NCBI RefSeq assembly: GCF_002575655.3
Contig: NC_053040.3
Location: 464,738,780 to 464,802,779 of the forward strand
Reading direction: 5' to 3'
DNA length: 64,000 bases
Source of the DNA: Aegilops tauschii subsp. strangulata
Lineage: Eukaryota; Streptophyta; Magnoliopsida; Poales; Poaceae
Position 1 is the first letter of the stretch. Each line of letters starts with the position of its first letter. Of the stretch, positions 47,485 to 59,362 are shown piece after piece. The translations under genes were made by a program, and so were the position numbers. The notes beneath the pieces were generated by a model. The model was not told where the DNA came from, did not search any database, and saw only the letters and a list, made by a program, of their open reading frames with translations.

Positions 47485-49570
47485 CTAAGTATTGCCATCT
47501 TTGGTGGGCAATCCATAAGTGGCTCTCATAATAGATTCATAAGGTAATTTTATTTTCTTTCTAGGAAAGTGTTCCATGCCTTTCCTTAATGGAAATTGGA
47601 ATCTAATATTCCCTTCCTTCATATCAATAATTGCACCAATCGTTCTAAGGAAAGGTCTACCAAGAATAATAGGACATGAAGGATTGTAATCTATGTCAAG
47701 AACAATGAAATGTACAGGTACATAGTTCCTATTTGCAACAATAAGAACATCATTAATTCTTCCCATAGGTTTTTTAATAGTGGAATCCGCAAGGTGCAAC
47801 TTTAAAGAACAATCATCAAATTGACGGAATCCTAGCAAATCACACAAAGTTTTTGGAATCGTGGAAACACTAGCACCCAAATCACACAAAGCATAGCATT
47901 CATGATCTTTAATTTTAATTTTAATAGTAGGTTCCCACTCATCATAAATTTTTCTAGGGATAGAAACTTCCAACTCAAGTTTTTCTTCATAAGATTGCAT
48001 CAAAGCATCAACGATATGTTTAGTAAAAGCTTTATTTTGACTATAAACATGAGGAGAATTTAGCACGCGATTGCAACAAGGAAATACAATCTATCAAAGA
48101 GCAATTATCATAATTAAATTCCTTGAAATACAAAATAGTGGGTTCATTGATATCTAAAGTTTTGACTTCTTCAATCCCACTTTTACCAAATTTCGTATCA
48201 AGATCTAAAAACTCCGAATTTTTGGGACGCCTTCTAGGTAAAGGTAACTCATCTCCAGTCCCATCATTATCAAGATTCATATTGCAAAACAAAGATTTAA
48301 TAGGAGACACATCAATAACTTTTAGATCTTCATCTTTATTCTCACAAAAATTAGAAGAACACGCTTTCACAAAGCAATCTTTCTTAGCACGCATCCTAGC
48401 GGTTCTTTCTTTGCACTCATCAATGGAAATTCTTATGGCTTTGAGAGACTCATTGATATCATGCTTAGGTGGAATAGATCTAAGTTTCAAAGAATCAACA
48501 TCAAGAGAAATTCTATCAACGTTCCTAGCCAATCCATCAACCTTAAGCAATTTTTCTTCAAGCAAAGCATTGAAATTCTTTTGCGAATTCGTAAACTCCT
48601 TAACACTAGTCTCAAATTAAGAGGGCATCTTATTAAAATTTCCATAAGAATTGTTGTAGGAATTACCATAATTATTAGAGGAATTACTAGGGAACAGCCT
48701 AGGATTAAAGCTTCCCCTATACGCGTTGGTACCAAAATTATTCCTACCAACAAAATTCACATCCATAGATTCATTATTATTCTCAATCAAAGTAGACAAA
48801 GGCATATCATTAGGATCAGAAGAAACACTTTTAGTAGCAAATAATGTCATAAGTTCATCCATCTTTCCACTCAAAACATTAATTTCTTCTATCGCATGCA
48901 CTTTTTTATTAGTAGATCTTTCGGTGAGCCATTGAGAATAATTAACCATAATATTATCTAGGAGTTTAGTAGCTTCTCCTAAAGTGATTTCCATAAAAGT
49001 GCCTCCGGCAGCCGAATCTAAAAGATTTCTAGAAGCAAAATTCAATCCGGCATAAAAATTTTGTATAATCATCCAAAGATTCAAACCATGTGTACGGCAA
49101 TTACGTATCATTAATTTCATCCTCTCCCAAGCTTGTGCGACATGTTCATGATCAAGTTGCTTAAAATTCATGATATCGTTTCTAAGAGAGATGATTTTAG
49201 CGGGAGGAAAATACTTAGAGATAAAAGCATCTTTCCACTTATTCCATGAATCAATACTGTTTTTAGGCAAAGACGAAAACCAAGATTTAGCACGATCTCT
49301 AAGCGAAAAAGGAAATAGCTTCAATTTAACAATATCATTGTCCACATCTTTCTTCTTTTGCATATCACACAAATCAACGAAGCTATTTAGATGGGTAGCG
49401 GCATCTTCACTGGGAAGGCCGGCGAATTGATCTTTCATGACAAGATTCAACAAAGCAGCATTAATTTCACAAGATTCAGCATCGGTAAGAGGAGCAATCG
49501 GAGTGCTAAGAAAATCATTGTTGTTGGTATTGGTAAAGTCACACAATTTAGTATTATCTTGAGACATCAT
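47485..49570 (-). pseudogene. Athila-type gag-protease, interrupted
   Basis: Gag starts at the MMSQDN methionine (49570); the upstream open stretch is probably untranslated. The Retrotrans_gag core spans 49330-48920, for example SLRDRAKSWFSSLPKN and FISKYFPPAK. A TAA at 48617-48619 interrupts the frame, which then stays open to 48041. A frameshift near 48065 leads into the protease part, whose active site reads CDLGASVSTIP; Asp-Leu-Gly-Ala is the Athila form of the aspartic protease motif. The product ends at 47485 with no polymerase. In principle it could supply capsid but never reverse transcriptase. Confidence 0.85.
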
Positions 49571-49787
49571 GACAAGCAAGAAATCCAACACACAAGCAAC
49601 CAAGAAGCAAGTGAAAAGAGGCGAACGGAAAAAGAGGGCGAATAAAACGGCAAGGGTGAAGTGGGGGAGAGGAAAACGAGAGGCAAATGGCAAATAATGT
49701 AATGCGAGGGATAAGAGTTTGTGATGGGTACTTGGTATGTCTTGACTTGTGCGTAGACTCCCCGGCAACGGCGCCAGAAATCCTTCT

Positions 49788-51378
49788 TGCTACCTCCTGA
49801 GCACTGCGTTGGTTTTCCCTTGAAGAGGAAAGGGTGATGCACTAAAGTAGCGTAAGTATTTCCCTCAGTTTTTTAGAACCAAGGTATCAATCCAGTAGGA
49901 GACCACGCGCGAGTTCCACACACCTACACAAACAAATAAGAACCTCGCAACCAACGCGATAAAGGGGTTGTCAATCCCTTCACGGTCACTTACGAGAGTG
50001 AGATCTGATAGATATGATAAGATAATATTTTTGGTATTTTTATGATAAAGAGTAAAAGTAAAGATTGCAAAAATAAACGGTGCCAGAAATAACTAAGTGT
50101 TTGGAAGATTAATATGATGGAAAATAGACCCGGGGGCCATAGGTTTCACTAGTGGCTTCTCTCAAGATAGCATAAGTATTACAGTGGGTAAACGAATTAC
50201 TGTCGAGCAATTGATAGAATTGAGCATAGTTATGAGAATATCTAGGTATGATCATGTATATAGGCATCACGTCTGTGATAAGTAGACTGAAACGATTTTG
50301 CATCTACTACTATTAGTCCACACAGCGACCGCTATCCAGCATGCATCTAGAGTATTAAGTTCATAAGAACAGAGTAATGCTTTAAGTAAGATGACATGAT
50401 GTAGAGGGATAAACTCATGCAATATGATATAAACCCCATCTTGTTATCCTCGATGGCAATAATACAATACGTGCCTTGATGCCCCTGCTGTCACTGGGAA
50501 AGGACACCGCAAGATTGAACCCAAAGCTAAGCACTTCTCCCATTGCAAGAAAGATCAATCCAGTAGGCCAAACCAAACTGATAATTCGAAGAGACTTGCA
50601 AAGATAACCAATCATACATAAAAGAATTCAGAGGAGATTCAAATATTGTTCATAGATAAACTTGATCATAAACCCACAATTCATCGGATCTTGACAAACA
50701 CACCGCAAAATAAGATTACATCGAATAGATCTCCAAGAAGATCGAGGAGAACTTTGTATTGAGATCCAAAGAGAGAGAGAAGAAGCCATCTAGCTAATAA
50801 CTATGGACCCGAAGGTCTGAGGTAAACTACTCACACATCATCGGAGAGGCTATGGTGTTGATGTAGAAGCCCTCCGTGATCAATGCCCCCTCCGACGAAG
50901 CACCGGAAAAGGCCCCAAGATGGGATCTCACGGGTACAGAAGGTTGCGGCGGTGGAAATAGGGTTTTGGCTCCGCATATGATGTTTCCAGGGTACATGGG
51001 TATATATAGGAGGAAGAAGTACGTAGGTGGAGCAACGAGGGGCCCATGAGGGTGGAGGGCGCGCCTGGGGGGTAGGCGCGCCCCCTGCCTCATGCCTTCC
51101 TTGTTGATTACTTTACGTAGACTCCAAGTCCTCTGGATCACGTTTGTTCCGAAAATCACGTTCCCGAAGGTTTCATTACGTTTGGACTCCGTTTGATATC
51201 CTTTTCCTTCGAAACACTGAAATAGGCAAAAAAAACAGCAATTTGGGCTGGGCCTCCGGTTAATAGGTTAGTCCCAAAAATAATATAAAAGTGTATAATA
51301 AAGCCCAATAAACATCTAAAACAGAATATAATATAGCATGGAACAATCAAAAATTATAGATACGTTGGAGACGTATCA
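49788..51378 (-). repeat. Gypsy 5' LTR
   Basis: 1591 bp, uninterrupted, with the primer-binding site immediately to its left (49761-49777). Contains a TATA-like CTATATATACCC on the minus strand near 51000. Confidence 0.92.
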
Positions 51379-51383
51379 CCGAG

Positions 51384-52768
51384 GTGTGTAACCGTGGAGG
51401 GGGGCACCGCACACGGCTAAGAGAAACTTTGATGTGCCTTTGGGGTGCCCCCCTCCCACATATATAAAGGGGGGAGGGAGGAGGCCGGCCGGCCCTAGGG
51501 GGCGCGCCCAAGGAGGGGAGTCCTACTAGGACTCCAAGTCCTAGTAGGATTCCACCAAGAGGGAGAGAGGGGGAAGGAAGGAGAGGGAGAGGGAGTACGA
51601 AAGGGGAGCGCCGCCCCCTTTCCTTGTCCTATTCGGACTCCAAGGGGGGAGCGTGCGGCCTGCCCTGGCTACCCTCCTCTCTCTCCAATAGGGCCCATGG
51701 TGGCCCATTAGTTCCTCCGGGGGGTTCCGGTAACCCCTCCGGCACTCCGGTTTTACCCGAAACTATCCGGAAAACTTTCGGTGTCCGAATAACATGGTCC
51801 AATATATCAATCTTTATGTCTCGACCATTTCGAGACTCCTTGCCATGTCTGTGATCTCATCCGGGACTCCGAACAACCTTCGGTATATCAAATCACATAA
51901 CTCATAATACAAATCGTCATTAAACGTTAAGCGTGCGGACCCTACGGGTTCGAGAACTATGTAGACATGACCGAGACACATCTCCGGTCAATAACCAATA
52001 GCGGAAGCTGGATGCTCATATTGGCTCCTACATATTCTACGAAGATCTTTATCGGTCAAACCGCATAACAACATACATTGTTCCCTTTGTCATCGGTATG
52101 TTACTTGCCCAAGATTCGATTGTCGGTATCATCATACCTAGTTCAATCTCGTTTACTGGCAAGTCTCTTTACAAGTTCCGTAATGCATCATCTCGTGACT
52201 AACTCATTAGTCACATTACTTGCAAGGCTTATAGTGATGAGCATTACCGAGAGGGCCCAGAGATACCTCTCCAAAACACGGAGTGACAAATCCTAATATT
52301 GATCTATGCCAACTCAACAAACACCATCGGAGACACCTGTAGAGCATCTTTACAATCACCCAGTTACGTTGTGACGTTTGATAGCACACTAAGTGTTCCT
52401 CCGGTATTCGGGAGTTGCATAATCTCATAGTCATAGGAACATGTATAAGTCATGAAGAAAGCAATAGCAATAAACTAAATGATCATAGTGCTAAGCTAAC
52501 GAATGGGTCTTGTCCATCACATCATTCTCTAATGATGTGATCCCGTTCATCAAATGACAACTCATGTCTATGGCTAGGAAACTTAACCATCTTTGATTAA
52601 CGAGCTAGTCAAGTAGAGGCATACTAGGGACACTTTGTTTTGTCTATGTATTCACACATGTATCAAGTTTCCGGTTAATACAATTCTAGCATGAATAATA
52701 AATATATATCATGATATAAGGAAATAAAATAATAACTTTATTGTTGCCTCTAGGGCATATTTCCTTCA
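51384..52768 (-). repeat. Angela-like solo LTR, larger part
   Basis: Continues 25327-25674 after the Gypsy element. Ends TATTTCCTTCA at 52768, followed by the CTTAG duplication and LINE sequence. GC-rich, with C and G runs near 51400-51700. Confidence 0.9.
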
Positions 52769-52773
52769 CTTAG

Positions 52774-54066
52774 CATGGACCACATCTTGCCAAAGACCTT
52801 GTTGCTTTTCAAGTTTCCACTCCCACTTGGTGAGTAAGCTAATATTCTGTTTATGGAGATTTTTCACTCCTAGGCCTCCTTTATTTTTGGATCTACATAT
52901 CCTGGTCCATTTCACCAGGTGGTATCTCTTACGACCATTGTTCTCTTGCCAAAAGAACCTTTTTTATGCTTATCCAGTTGTTCAATGACCATTTTAGGAA
53001 GCAGAAACATAGACATGTAGTAGTATATAATGCTAGTAAGGGATGAGTTGAGAAGGGTCGTCCTCTCCCCTGAGGATGCCACATTACCAATCCAGGATTC
53101 GCAACATTTGAGAAATTTATCATCTACAAAGATCTGGTCAAGGGCACGAAGAGTGGAGTAGCTCACAGGCACCCCGAGGTATTTCATAGGGAGATGTCCA
53201 ATCTGGCAATTGAATAGGTCCGAGTAGAAGGTTAGCAGATCACCCCCCCCCCACACACACACACATAACACTTCACTCTTAAGGAAGTTTATTTTTAGCC
53301 CAGAGATGAGCTCGAAGACATATATGACAAGTTTTAGATTGATCGCCGCATCCTTATCATGCTCAAAGCAGATCGCCGTGTCATCGGCATATTGAAGTAT
53401 GGCTACCCCTCCATCAATCAGATCTGGGCAAGGCCAGTTAGCAATCCTTCTTTTTGTGAATTAAGGACCATTTTAGATAGAGCTTCTACTGCCAAGTTAA
53501 AAAGGAAAGGAGAGTGTGGGTCGCCTTGACGGACCCCTTTGTGGCTTTGAAAATAGGGACCAGTTTCATTATTAGGTTTGATGCTAACTGTCCCATTATT
53601 TAGGACCTTTTGAGCCCAACCACACCACTTAGAACAGAATCCCCTGTTTTTGTGGCATTCAAGAAGGAAATCCGAATTGATTTTATCATAAGCTTTTTCG
53701 AAATCTAGCTTAAGCACCACTCCAACTTTTTCCTTGCGATGGGTGTGGTGAAGAACCTCATGTAAGGTGAGGATGCCATCCATGATGTTTCTATGCTTAA
53801 TAAATGCATTTTGATGCTTGCTAATGAGCTTATCCAAGAAAACAACCACTCTATTATCCAAAACTTTGGTGAGTAGTTTGTAGGGACATCGCAGGAGGCA
53901 GATGGGTCTGTATTGCTAAATATTTTTAGCTCCACTCATTTTAGGAATAAGAGTGATTGCCCCGTAGTTGAGATGGACAACGTCCAAGGTGTTGTTTTGA
54001 AAGGCATAAAAAATATAAGAGGTCCACTTTAACAAAATCCCAGCTGTGTTTATAGAATTCATCTGT
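52774..54066 (-). pseudogene. Reverse transcriptase domain of the LINE, 5'-truncated
   Basis: On the minus strand: VVLKLDFEKAYDKIN and GVRQGDPHSPFLFNLAVEAL in the frame 53861-53418, then a frameshift, the catalytic QYADDT near 53378-53396, and LPMKYLGVPVS with WIGNVASSGERTTLLNS in 53271-52912. These are the standard RVT_1 blocks of plant L1 elements. The endonuclease and N-terminus are missing, as usual for 5' truncation, and several frame breaks exist. Confidence 0.88.
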
Positions 54067-54111
54067 TAAAATAAGTGTCGTGGTTTTAGTTCAAAATAGA
54101 TAGATAGATAG
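54067..54111 (+). repeat. Right copy of LINE flanking duplication, first part
   Basis: Begins TAAAATAAGTGTCGTGGTTT directly after the LINE 5' end. Continues at 63107 beyond the CACTA element (63104-63106 is the TAG target duplication). Confidence 0.8.
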
Positions 54112-54420
54112 CACTAGTAGAAAACGGGGCAAAGGTCACAGGGCAGTTTTCACATTAGCCCCAGTTTAGTCACGAACCGGGACCCATGGGGGCATTCGTC
54201 CCGGTTCATGAGCCCAGGGGGCCGGCCGGGGCCTCGTGGGCATTGGTCCCGGTTCGTATGGAACCATTTGTCCCGGTTCGAGCCACGAACCGGGACTAAT
54301 GGTCCTCGCTCCTGGCCCACAACCATTTGTCCCGGTTCTTGGCATGAACCGGGACAGAAGGCCCGGATTTAGTACCGGTTCATGCCACGAACCGGGACCA
54401 ATGAGGTGCCTATATATACC
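54112..54420. repeat. Left TIR and subterminal repeats of the CACTA element
   Basis: At least eight units of CCCGGTTCRTGGC / ACGAACCGGGAC in both orientations, several forming short perfect hairpins. A TATA-like CCTATATATACCCC follows at 54409-54422. Confidence 0.88.
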
Positions 54421-54793
54421 CCATCGCCACGGCAGAGCACTCCACAGTGCTCTGTTTTTCTCTGGCCGGCGAGGGGAGGGCTTTGTGGTGCTCTAGCTCA
54501 CCTCCTATGCACATGAGGTGTTCGATGAAATGCCCAAGCCACACTAGTTAATCTTTCTCCTCTCGAAACTCGACCTCCGAGCTCCATTTTCCTCGAGATT
54601 TGTCTAGGTTTAGCGGCCCGTCACGTCCCATTCCCGTCTTCACCGCCGTCGACCGCCCGCGCCGATCTCGTCGCCGGCAACACCGTGGTGAGCCTCTTGT
54701 TCTTATCTTCTTTTTGAAAGAAAAAAATTCTTACTTTAGATAGATACTTGTCTAATTTTCTTACTATTTTATTCCTTCTTATTACATAGTGCG

Positions 54794-55242
54794 ATGGTTT
54801 TGGTATCCGCCCCCGTCGGCCCTCGTCCTGTCTATGATTCGGATGTGGTATATATTATCTTTTTATAACTATTTGATTCATTTATTGTTTATGACAAATA
54901 TACCGACCAGCGTGACATAGATTTTATTTATCTAGGAGGTGGTTGAACCGGAAATTCTAACCGACCCTATTGTCGAGAGGTTAAATTTAGTTGAAGAAGA
55001 AAACAATTACTTGAAGGAAAAAATAAAAAAAAATTGAGGAGGAGAAGATGATATTGGAGTTGCATGTTGCGGATGTCGTCGATGATCACAAGATCAAGAT
55101 GGATGCAATGAGCTTGAAGATTAGAAAGATTAGAAAATATGCCATTCATACCGAGGCTTGGTATCATTATGCCGTTGGATCAATTGTTACCTTGGTTGCG
55201 ATTATGATCGCATTTGTTTTCGCATTGAAATGTTTTACATAG
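54794..55242 (+). pseudogene. Small CACTA accessory ORF, predicted single-pass membrane protein
   Basis: Exon 1 54794-54847 (starts MVLVSAPVGPRPVYD) is joined by a GT-AG intron to an exon beginning at 54936 (EVVEPEILTDPIVERLNL). The product would have a Glu/Lys-rich, coiled-coil-like middle and a C-terminal hydrophobic segment (AVGSIVTLVAIMIAFVFALK), about 118 aa. A run of nine A at 55026-55034 puts the two halves out of frame by one base. I recall similar hypothetical proteins near other Triticeae CACTA elements but know of no function. A nearby acceptor (CGCAG at 55422-55426) abuts the transposase ATG, so it may share a transcript with that gene. Confidence 0.55.
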
Positions 55243-55426
55243 TTTCAATGTATGGTTTAATTAATTAGATGCTCTGGAGAGCTATATATATGTTGTTAGA
55301 TGAGAACTATGTATGTACTTTGGTTCTAATGTGATGATGAACTTCTATTAATTTGGTCACTTAATTATCTATTCATGATGTTCTGTAATGGTTTTTGACA
55401 CACTTAATTATATATAATGCACGCAG

Positions 55427-58400
55427 ATGAACCGGCAATGGATGTACGGTGACAGACACACCTCCGAGTACATTAAGGGCGTGCATGATTTTCTCGAAGT
55501 GGCTGAGGCAAACAAGCAGAATGGTTTTATGTGTTGTCCATGCCCTACATGTGGGAATACGAAGTCTTACTCTGACCGGAAAATCCTTCATGCCCACCTG
55601 CTTTACAAGGGTTTCATGCCACACTATAATGTTTGGACGAGTCACGGAGAAATGGGGGTTATGATGGAAGGCGGCGAAGAAGAAGAGGACGATGACAACT
55701 ATGTGCCCCCTGAATACGGTGATGCTGCAATGGGGGAAGCTGCTGAAGATCAAGAGGAACCAGACGATGTGCCCAATGATGCTGCAAGGGGGGAAGCTGC
55801 TGAAGATGAAGAGGAACCAGTGCCCGATGATGATGATCTCCGTCGGGTCATTGTCGATGCAAGTACGCAATGCGAAAGTCAAAAGGAGAAGCTGAAGTTC
55901 GATCGCAAGTTAGAGGATCACAAAAAAGGGTTGTACCCCAATTGCGAAGATGGCAACACAAAGCTCGGTACCGTACTGGAATTGCTGCAGTGGAAGGAAG
56001 AGAATGCTGTGCCTGACAAAGGATTTGAGAAGCTATTGAAAATATTGAAGAAGAAGCTTCCAAAGGATAACGAATTGCCCGACAGTACATACGCAGCAAA
56101 GAAGGTCGTATGCCCTCTAGGATTGGAGGTGCAGAAGATACATGCATGCCCTAATGACTACATCCTCTATCGCGGTGCGTACAAGGATCTGAACGCATGC
56201 CCGGTATGCGGTGCATTGCGGTATAAGATCAGACGAGATGACCCTGGTGATGTTGACGGCGAGCCCCCCAGGAAGAGGGTTCCTGCGAAGGTGATGTGGT
56301 ATGCTCCTATAATACCACGGTTGAAACGTCTGTTCAGAAACGAAGAGCATGCCAAGTTGATGCGATGGCACAGTGAGGACCGTAAGAAAGACGGGAAGTT
56401 GAGAGCACCCGCTGACGGGTCGCAGTGGAGAAAAATTGAGAGAAAGTACTGGGCTGAGTTTGCAGCTGACCCAAGGAACGTATGGTTTGGTTTAAGCGCG
56501 GATGGCATTAATCCTTTCGGGGAGCAGAGCAGCAATCACAGCACCTGGCCCGTGACTCTATGTATGTATAACCTTCCTCCTTGGATGTGCATGAAGCGGA
56601 AGTTCATTATGATGCCAGTTCTCATCCAAGGCCCTAAGCAACCCGGCAACGACATTGATGTGTACCTAAGGCCATTAGTTGAAGAACTTTTACAGCTGTG
56701 GACTGGAAACGGTGTACGTACGTGGGATGAGCACAAACAGGAGGAATTTAACCTGCACGCGTTGCTGTTTGTAACCATCAACGATTGGCCCGCTCTCAGT
56801 AACCTTTCAGGACAGACAAACAAGGGATACCACGCATGCATGCACTGTTTAGATGACACTGAAAGTATATACCTGGACAAAAGCAGGAAGAATGTGTACC
56901 TGGGCCATCGTCGATTTCTTCCGACCAACCATCAATGTCGAAAGAAAGGCAAGCATTTCAAAGGCGAGGCAGATCACCGGAAGAAGCCCGCCATGCGTAC
57001 CGGTGATCACGTACTTGCTATGGTCAATGATTTACACGTAATCTTTGGAAAGGGTCCCGGCGGACTAGTTGTTCCGAATGACGTTGAGGGACACGCACCC
57101 ATGTGGAAGAAGAAATCTATATTTTGGGACCTACCATACTGGAAAGAGCTAGAGGTCCGCTCTTCAATCGACGTGATGCACGTGACGAAGAACCTTTGCG
57201 TGAACCTGCTAGGCTTCTTGGGCGTGTATGGGAAGACAAAAGATACACCTGGGGCACAGGAGGACCTGCAACGTTTGAACGAAAAAGACGGCATGCCTCC
57301 GAAGCAGTATGAAGGTCCTGCCAGCTACGCTCTTACGAAAAAAGAGAAAGAAATCTTCTTTGAATGCCTGCTCAGTATGAAAGTCCCGACTGGCTTCTCG
57401 TCGAATATAAAGGGAATAATAAATATGCCAGAGAAAAAGTTCCAGAACCTAAAGTCTCATGACTGCCACGTGATTATGACGCAACTGCTTCCGGTTGCAT
57501 TGAGGGGGCTTCTACCGGAAAACGTCCGATTAGCCATTGTGAAGCTATGTGCATTCCTCAATGCAATCTCTCAGAAGGTGATCGATCCAGAAATCATACC
57601 AAGGCTAAGGAGTGATGTGGCGCAATGTCTTGTCAGTTTCGAGCTGGTGTTCCCACCATCCTTCTTCATTATCATGACGCACGTCCTAGTACATCTAGTC
57701 GACAAGATTGTCATTCTGGGGCCCGTATTTCTACACAATATGTTCCCCTTTGAGAGGTTCATGGGAGTCCTAAAAAAATATGTCCGTAACCGCGCTAGGC
57801 CAGAAGGAAGCATCTCCATGGGCCATCAAACAGAGGATGTCATTGGGTTTTGTGTTGACTTCATTCCTGGCCTTGAGAAGATAGGTCTCCCTAAATCGCG
57901 GTATGAGGGGAGACTGACTGGAAAAGGCACGCTTGGAGGGGGAACTCAATAATATGCAGGGACGGATATTCTTGGTCTGAAGCACACTACACAGTTCTAC
58001 AGAACTCTACCTTGGTGACCCCGTATGTCGATGAACACAAGAACAGTCTGCGCTCCAAACACCCGGAGCAGTGTGACGACTGGATTACATGTGAACACAT
58101 CAGGACTTTCAGCAGTTGGTTGGAAACACGTCTCAGAGGTGACACCACTGTTTGTGATGAGTTGTACTCGTTGTCCAGGGGACCATCTTCGACTGTCTTG
58201 ACTTACAAAGGATACGAGATAAATGGGAATACATTTTACACGATCGCCCAAGATCAAAAGAGCACCAACCAAAACAGCGGTGTCCGCTTTGATGCAGCAA
58301 CCGAGAGGGGAAAGGACACATATTATGGTTACATAATGGACATATGGGAACTTGACTACGGACATGATTTTAAGGTCCCTTTGTTTAAGTGTAAATGGGT

Positions 58401-58788
58401 CAATCTGTCAGGAGGCGGGGTACAGGTAGACCCACAGTACGGAATGACAACAGTGGATCTGAACAATCTTGGGTACACTGACGAACCGTTCGTCCTAGCC
58501 AATGATGTGGCACAGGTTATCTATGTGAAGGACATGTCTACCAGACCGAGGAAAAGAAAAGATAAGGAAGCGAATACATCATACGATGAGCCAAAGCGGC
58601 ACATAGTTCTTTCAGGAAAAAGGGACATTGTGGGAGTGGAGGGCAAGACAGACATGTCTGAAGATTATGAAAAGTTTCATGAAATTCCTCCCTTCAAAGT
58701 CAAGGCTGACCCAAGCATCCTGATAAACGATGAAGATTATCCATGGTTACGGCGCAATAAGCAAATGACACAAGCGAAGAAAAAGTGA
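55427..58788 (+). pseudogene. CACTA tnp2-type transposase, one frameshift
   Basis: An 841-codon frame from ATG 55427 to 57952, then a further frame to 58788. Domains in order: transposase-associated domain (about 3-75, with CCPCPTCGN); an acidic linker (80-145); tnp2 transposase (about 290-580), with candidate acidic catalytic residues in SADGINPF (Asp359) and IDVMHVTKNL (Asp582); DUF4218 (about 620-790); and, in the second frame, DUF4216 (58012-58400). A single-base shift in the GGAGGGGG run at 57936-57942 ends the first frame; the other frame is open straight across. The protein cuts and joins the CACTA ends. No other stop was seen, so the break is probably recent. The two halves could also be a programmed or annotated intron, but no splice sites fit. 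Confidence 0.88.
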
Positions 58789-59129
58789 AGACTTTCTCCC
58801 GCAACTATTATGATGATAGCATGCCAACTTTGTAATAGACGAGTATGATACCATTGTCCATTTTGTACAAGAAGTGCATCTAGTTTTTGCCGTAACCCTC
58901 TCAACTTTCTTGCACATGCTATGTGGATGAAATGATGATACCATGCCAACTTTCAACCTTTTCAGAGTTCATTTGAAATGCTTTATAAGCCCTGAGTGCA
59001 GAGAGGTTAGGCCCGTAAGCCTGCTTTAGAGAGGAGCTCGACAGCTCAGGCGCACCGCACCTTATAAACAGGTGCGGCTCTCTCTTAGCTAGCGAGGTGG
59101 GACTAAACTCACCACCACGCCGCTGTGCA
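58789..59129. other. 3' region of tnp2 and start of the central repeat zone
   Basis: Non-coding. A CTTATAAAC...AGCTAGCGAGGTGGGACTAA block (about 59053-59110) is repeated directly near 60180-60235 and inverted near 59285-59340. Confidence 0.6.
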
Positions 59130-59280
59130 AGGCCATTGGTCCCGGTTGGTGGCACGAACCGGGACCAATTCCACCCTTTGGTCCCTGTTGGTGCCACGAA
59201 CCGGTACTAATGAGGCTGTGGCCCCATGAGCACCTTTAGTACCTGTTCGTGGCACGAACCGGTACTAGAGTTTCTTACTA
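59130..59280. repeat. Central CACTA repeat cluster 1
   Basis: GGTCCCGGTTGGTGGCACGAACCGGGACC-type palindromes and TAGTACCTGTTCGTGGCACG. They are the same units as in the subterminal regions, although this is the middle of the element. Confidence 0.8.
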
Positions 59281-59362
59281 GCTAAGCAGTTTTTTAGTCC
59301 CACCTCGCTAGCTGAGAGGCACTAGGAGCGGTTTATAAGCCCTGAGTGCAGAGACGATGAAG

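Larger units (their letters stand above)
25675..51378 (-). mobile_element. Athila-type Gypsy retrotransposon, non-autonomous, hosting two Copia elements
   Basis: TSD CCGAG at 25670-25674 and 51379-51383. Without the nested elements it is about 8.2 kb: a 3' LTR on the left, a 5' LTR on the right (49788-51378, 1591 bp), and about 5.1 kb of interior. LTR ends are TGATACGTCTCC...GAGGTAGCA on the minus strand. The primer site next to the 5' LTR (CCCCGGCAACGGCGCCA on the plus strand, 49761-49777) corresponds to a tRNA-Asp 3' end. Only gag and protease are encoded; there is no reverse transcriptase or integrase. I recognise the group as Sabrina/WHAM/Fatima-like without certainty about which. Confidence 0.88.
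25327..52768 (-). mobile_element. Angela-like solo LTR, split by a Gypsy element
   Basis: The LTR itself is 25327-25674 plus 51384-52768, about 1733 bp, on the minus strand (TGAAGGAAATATGCC... begins at 52768 reading leftward). The 5-bp TSD CTTAG lies at 25322-25326 and 52769-52773. With no internal region and a matching TSD around a single LTR, it is a solo LTR left by LTR-LTR recombination. It sits inside LINE ORF2. Confidence 0.92.
23967..54066 (-). mobile_element. 5'-truncated LINE (L1-type), split by nested LTR elements
   Basis: Only 23967-25326 and 52774-54066 (about 2.65 kb) belong to the LINE; everything between was inserted later. The element reads on the minus strand. Its 3' end is a short poly-T at 23967-23973. 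Its 5' end is truncated inside the reverse transcriptase at about 54066. Coding pieces are an RT domain (53861-52912) and a C-terminal zinc-binding region (25007-24345). A direct duplication of about 250 bp borders it on both sides. Confidence 0.85.

Noticed and set aside
57930..58012. Programmed frameshifting in the CACTA transposase
   Set aside because: No known slippery-site arrangement for this family, and a homopolymer indel is the simpler explanation.
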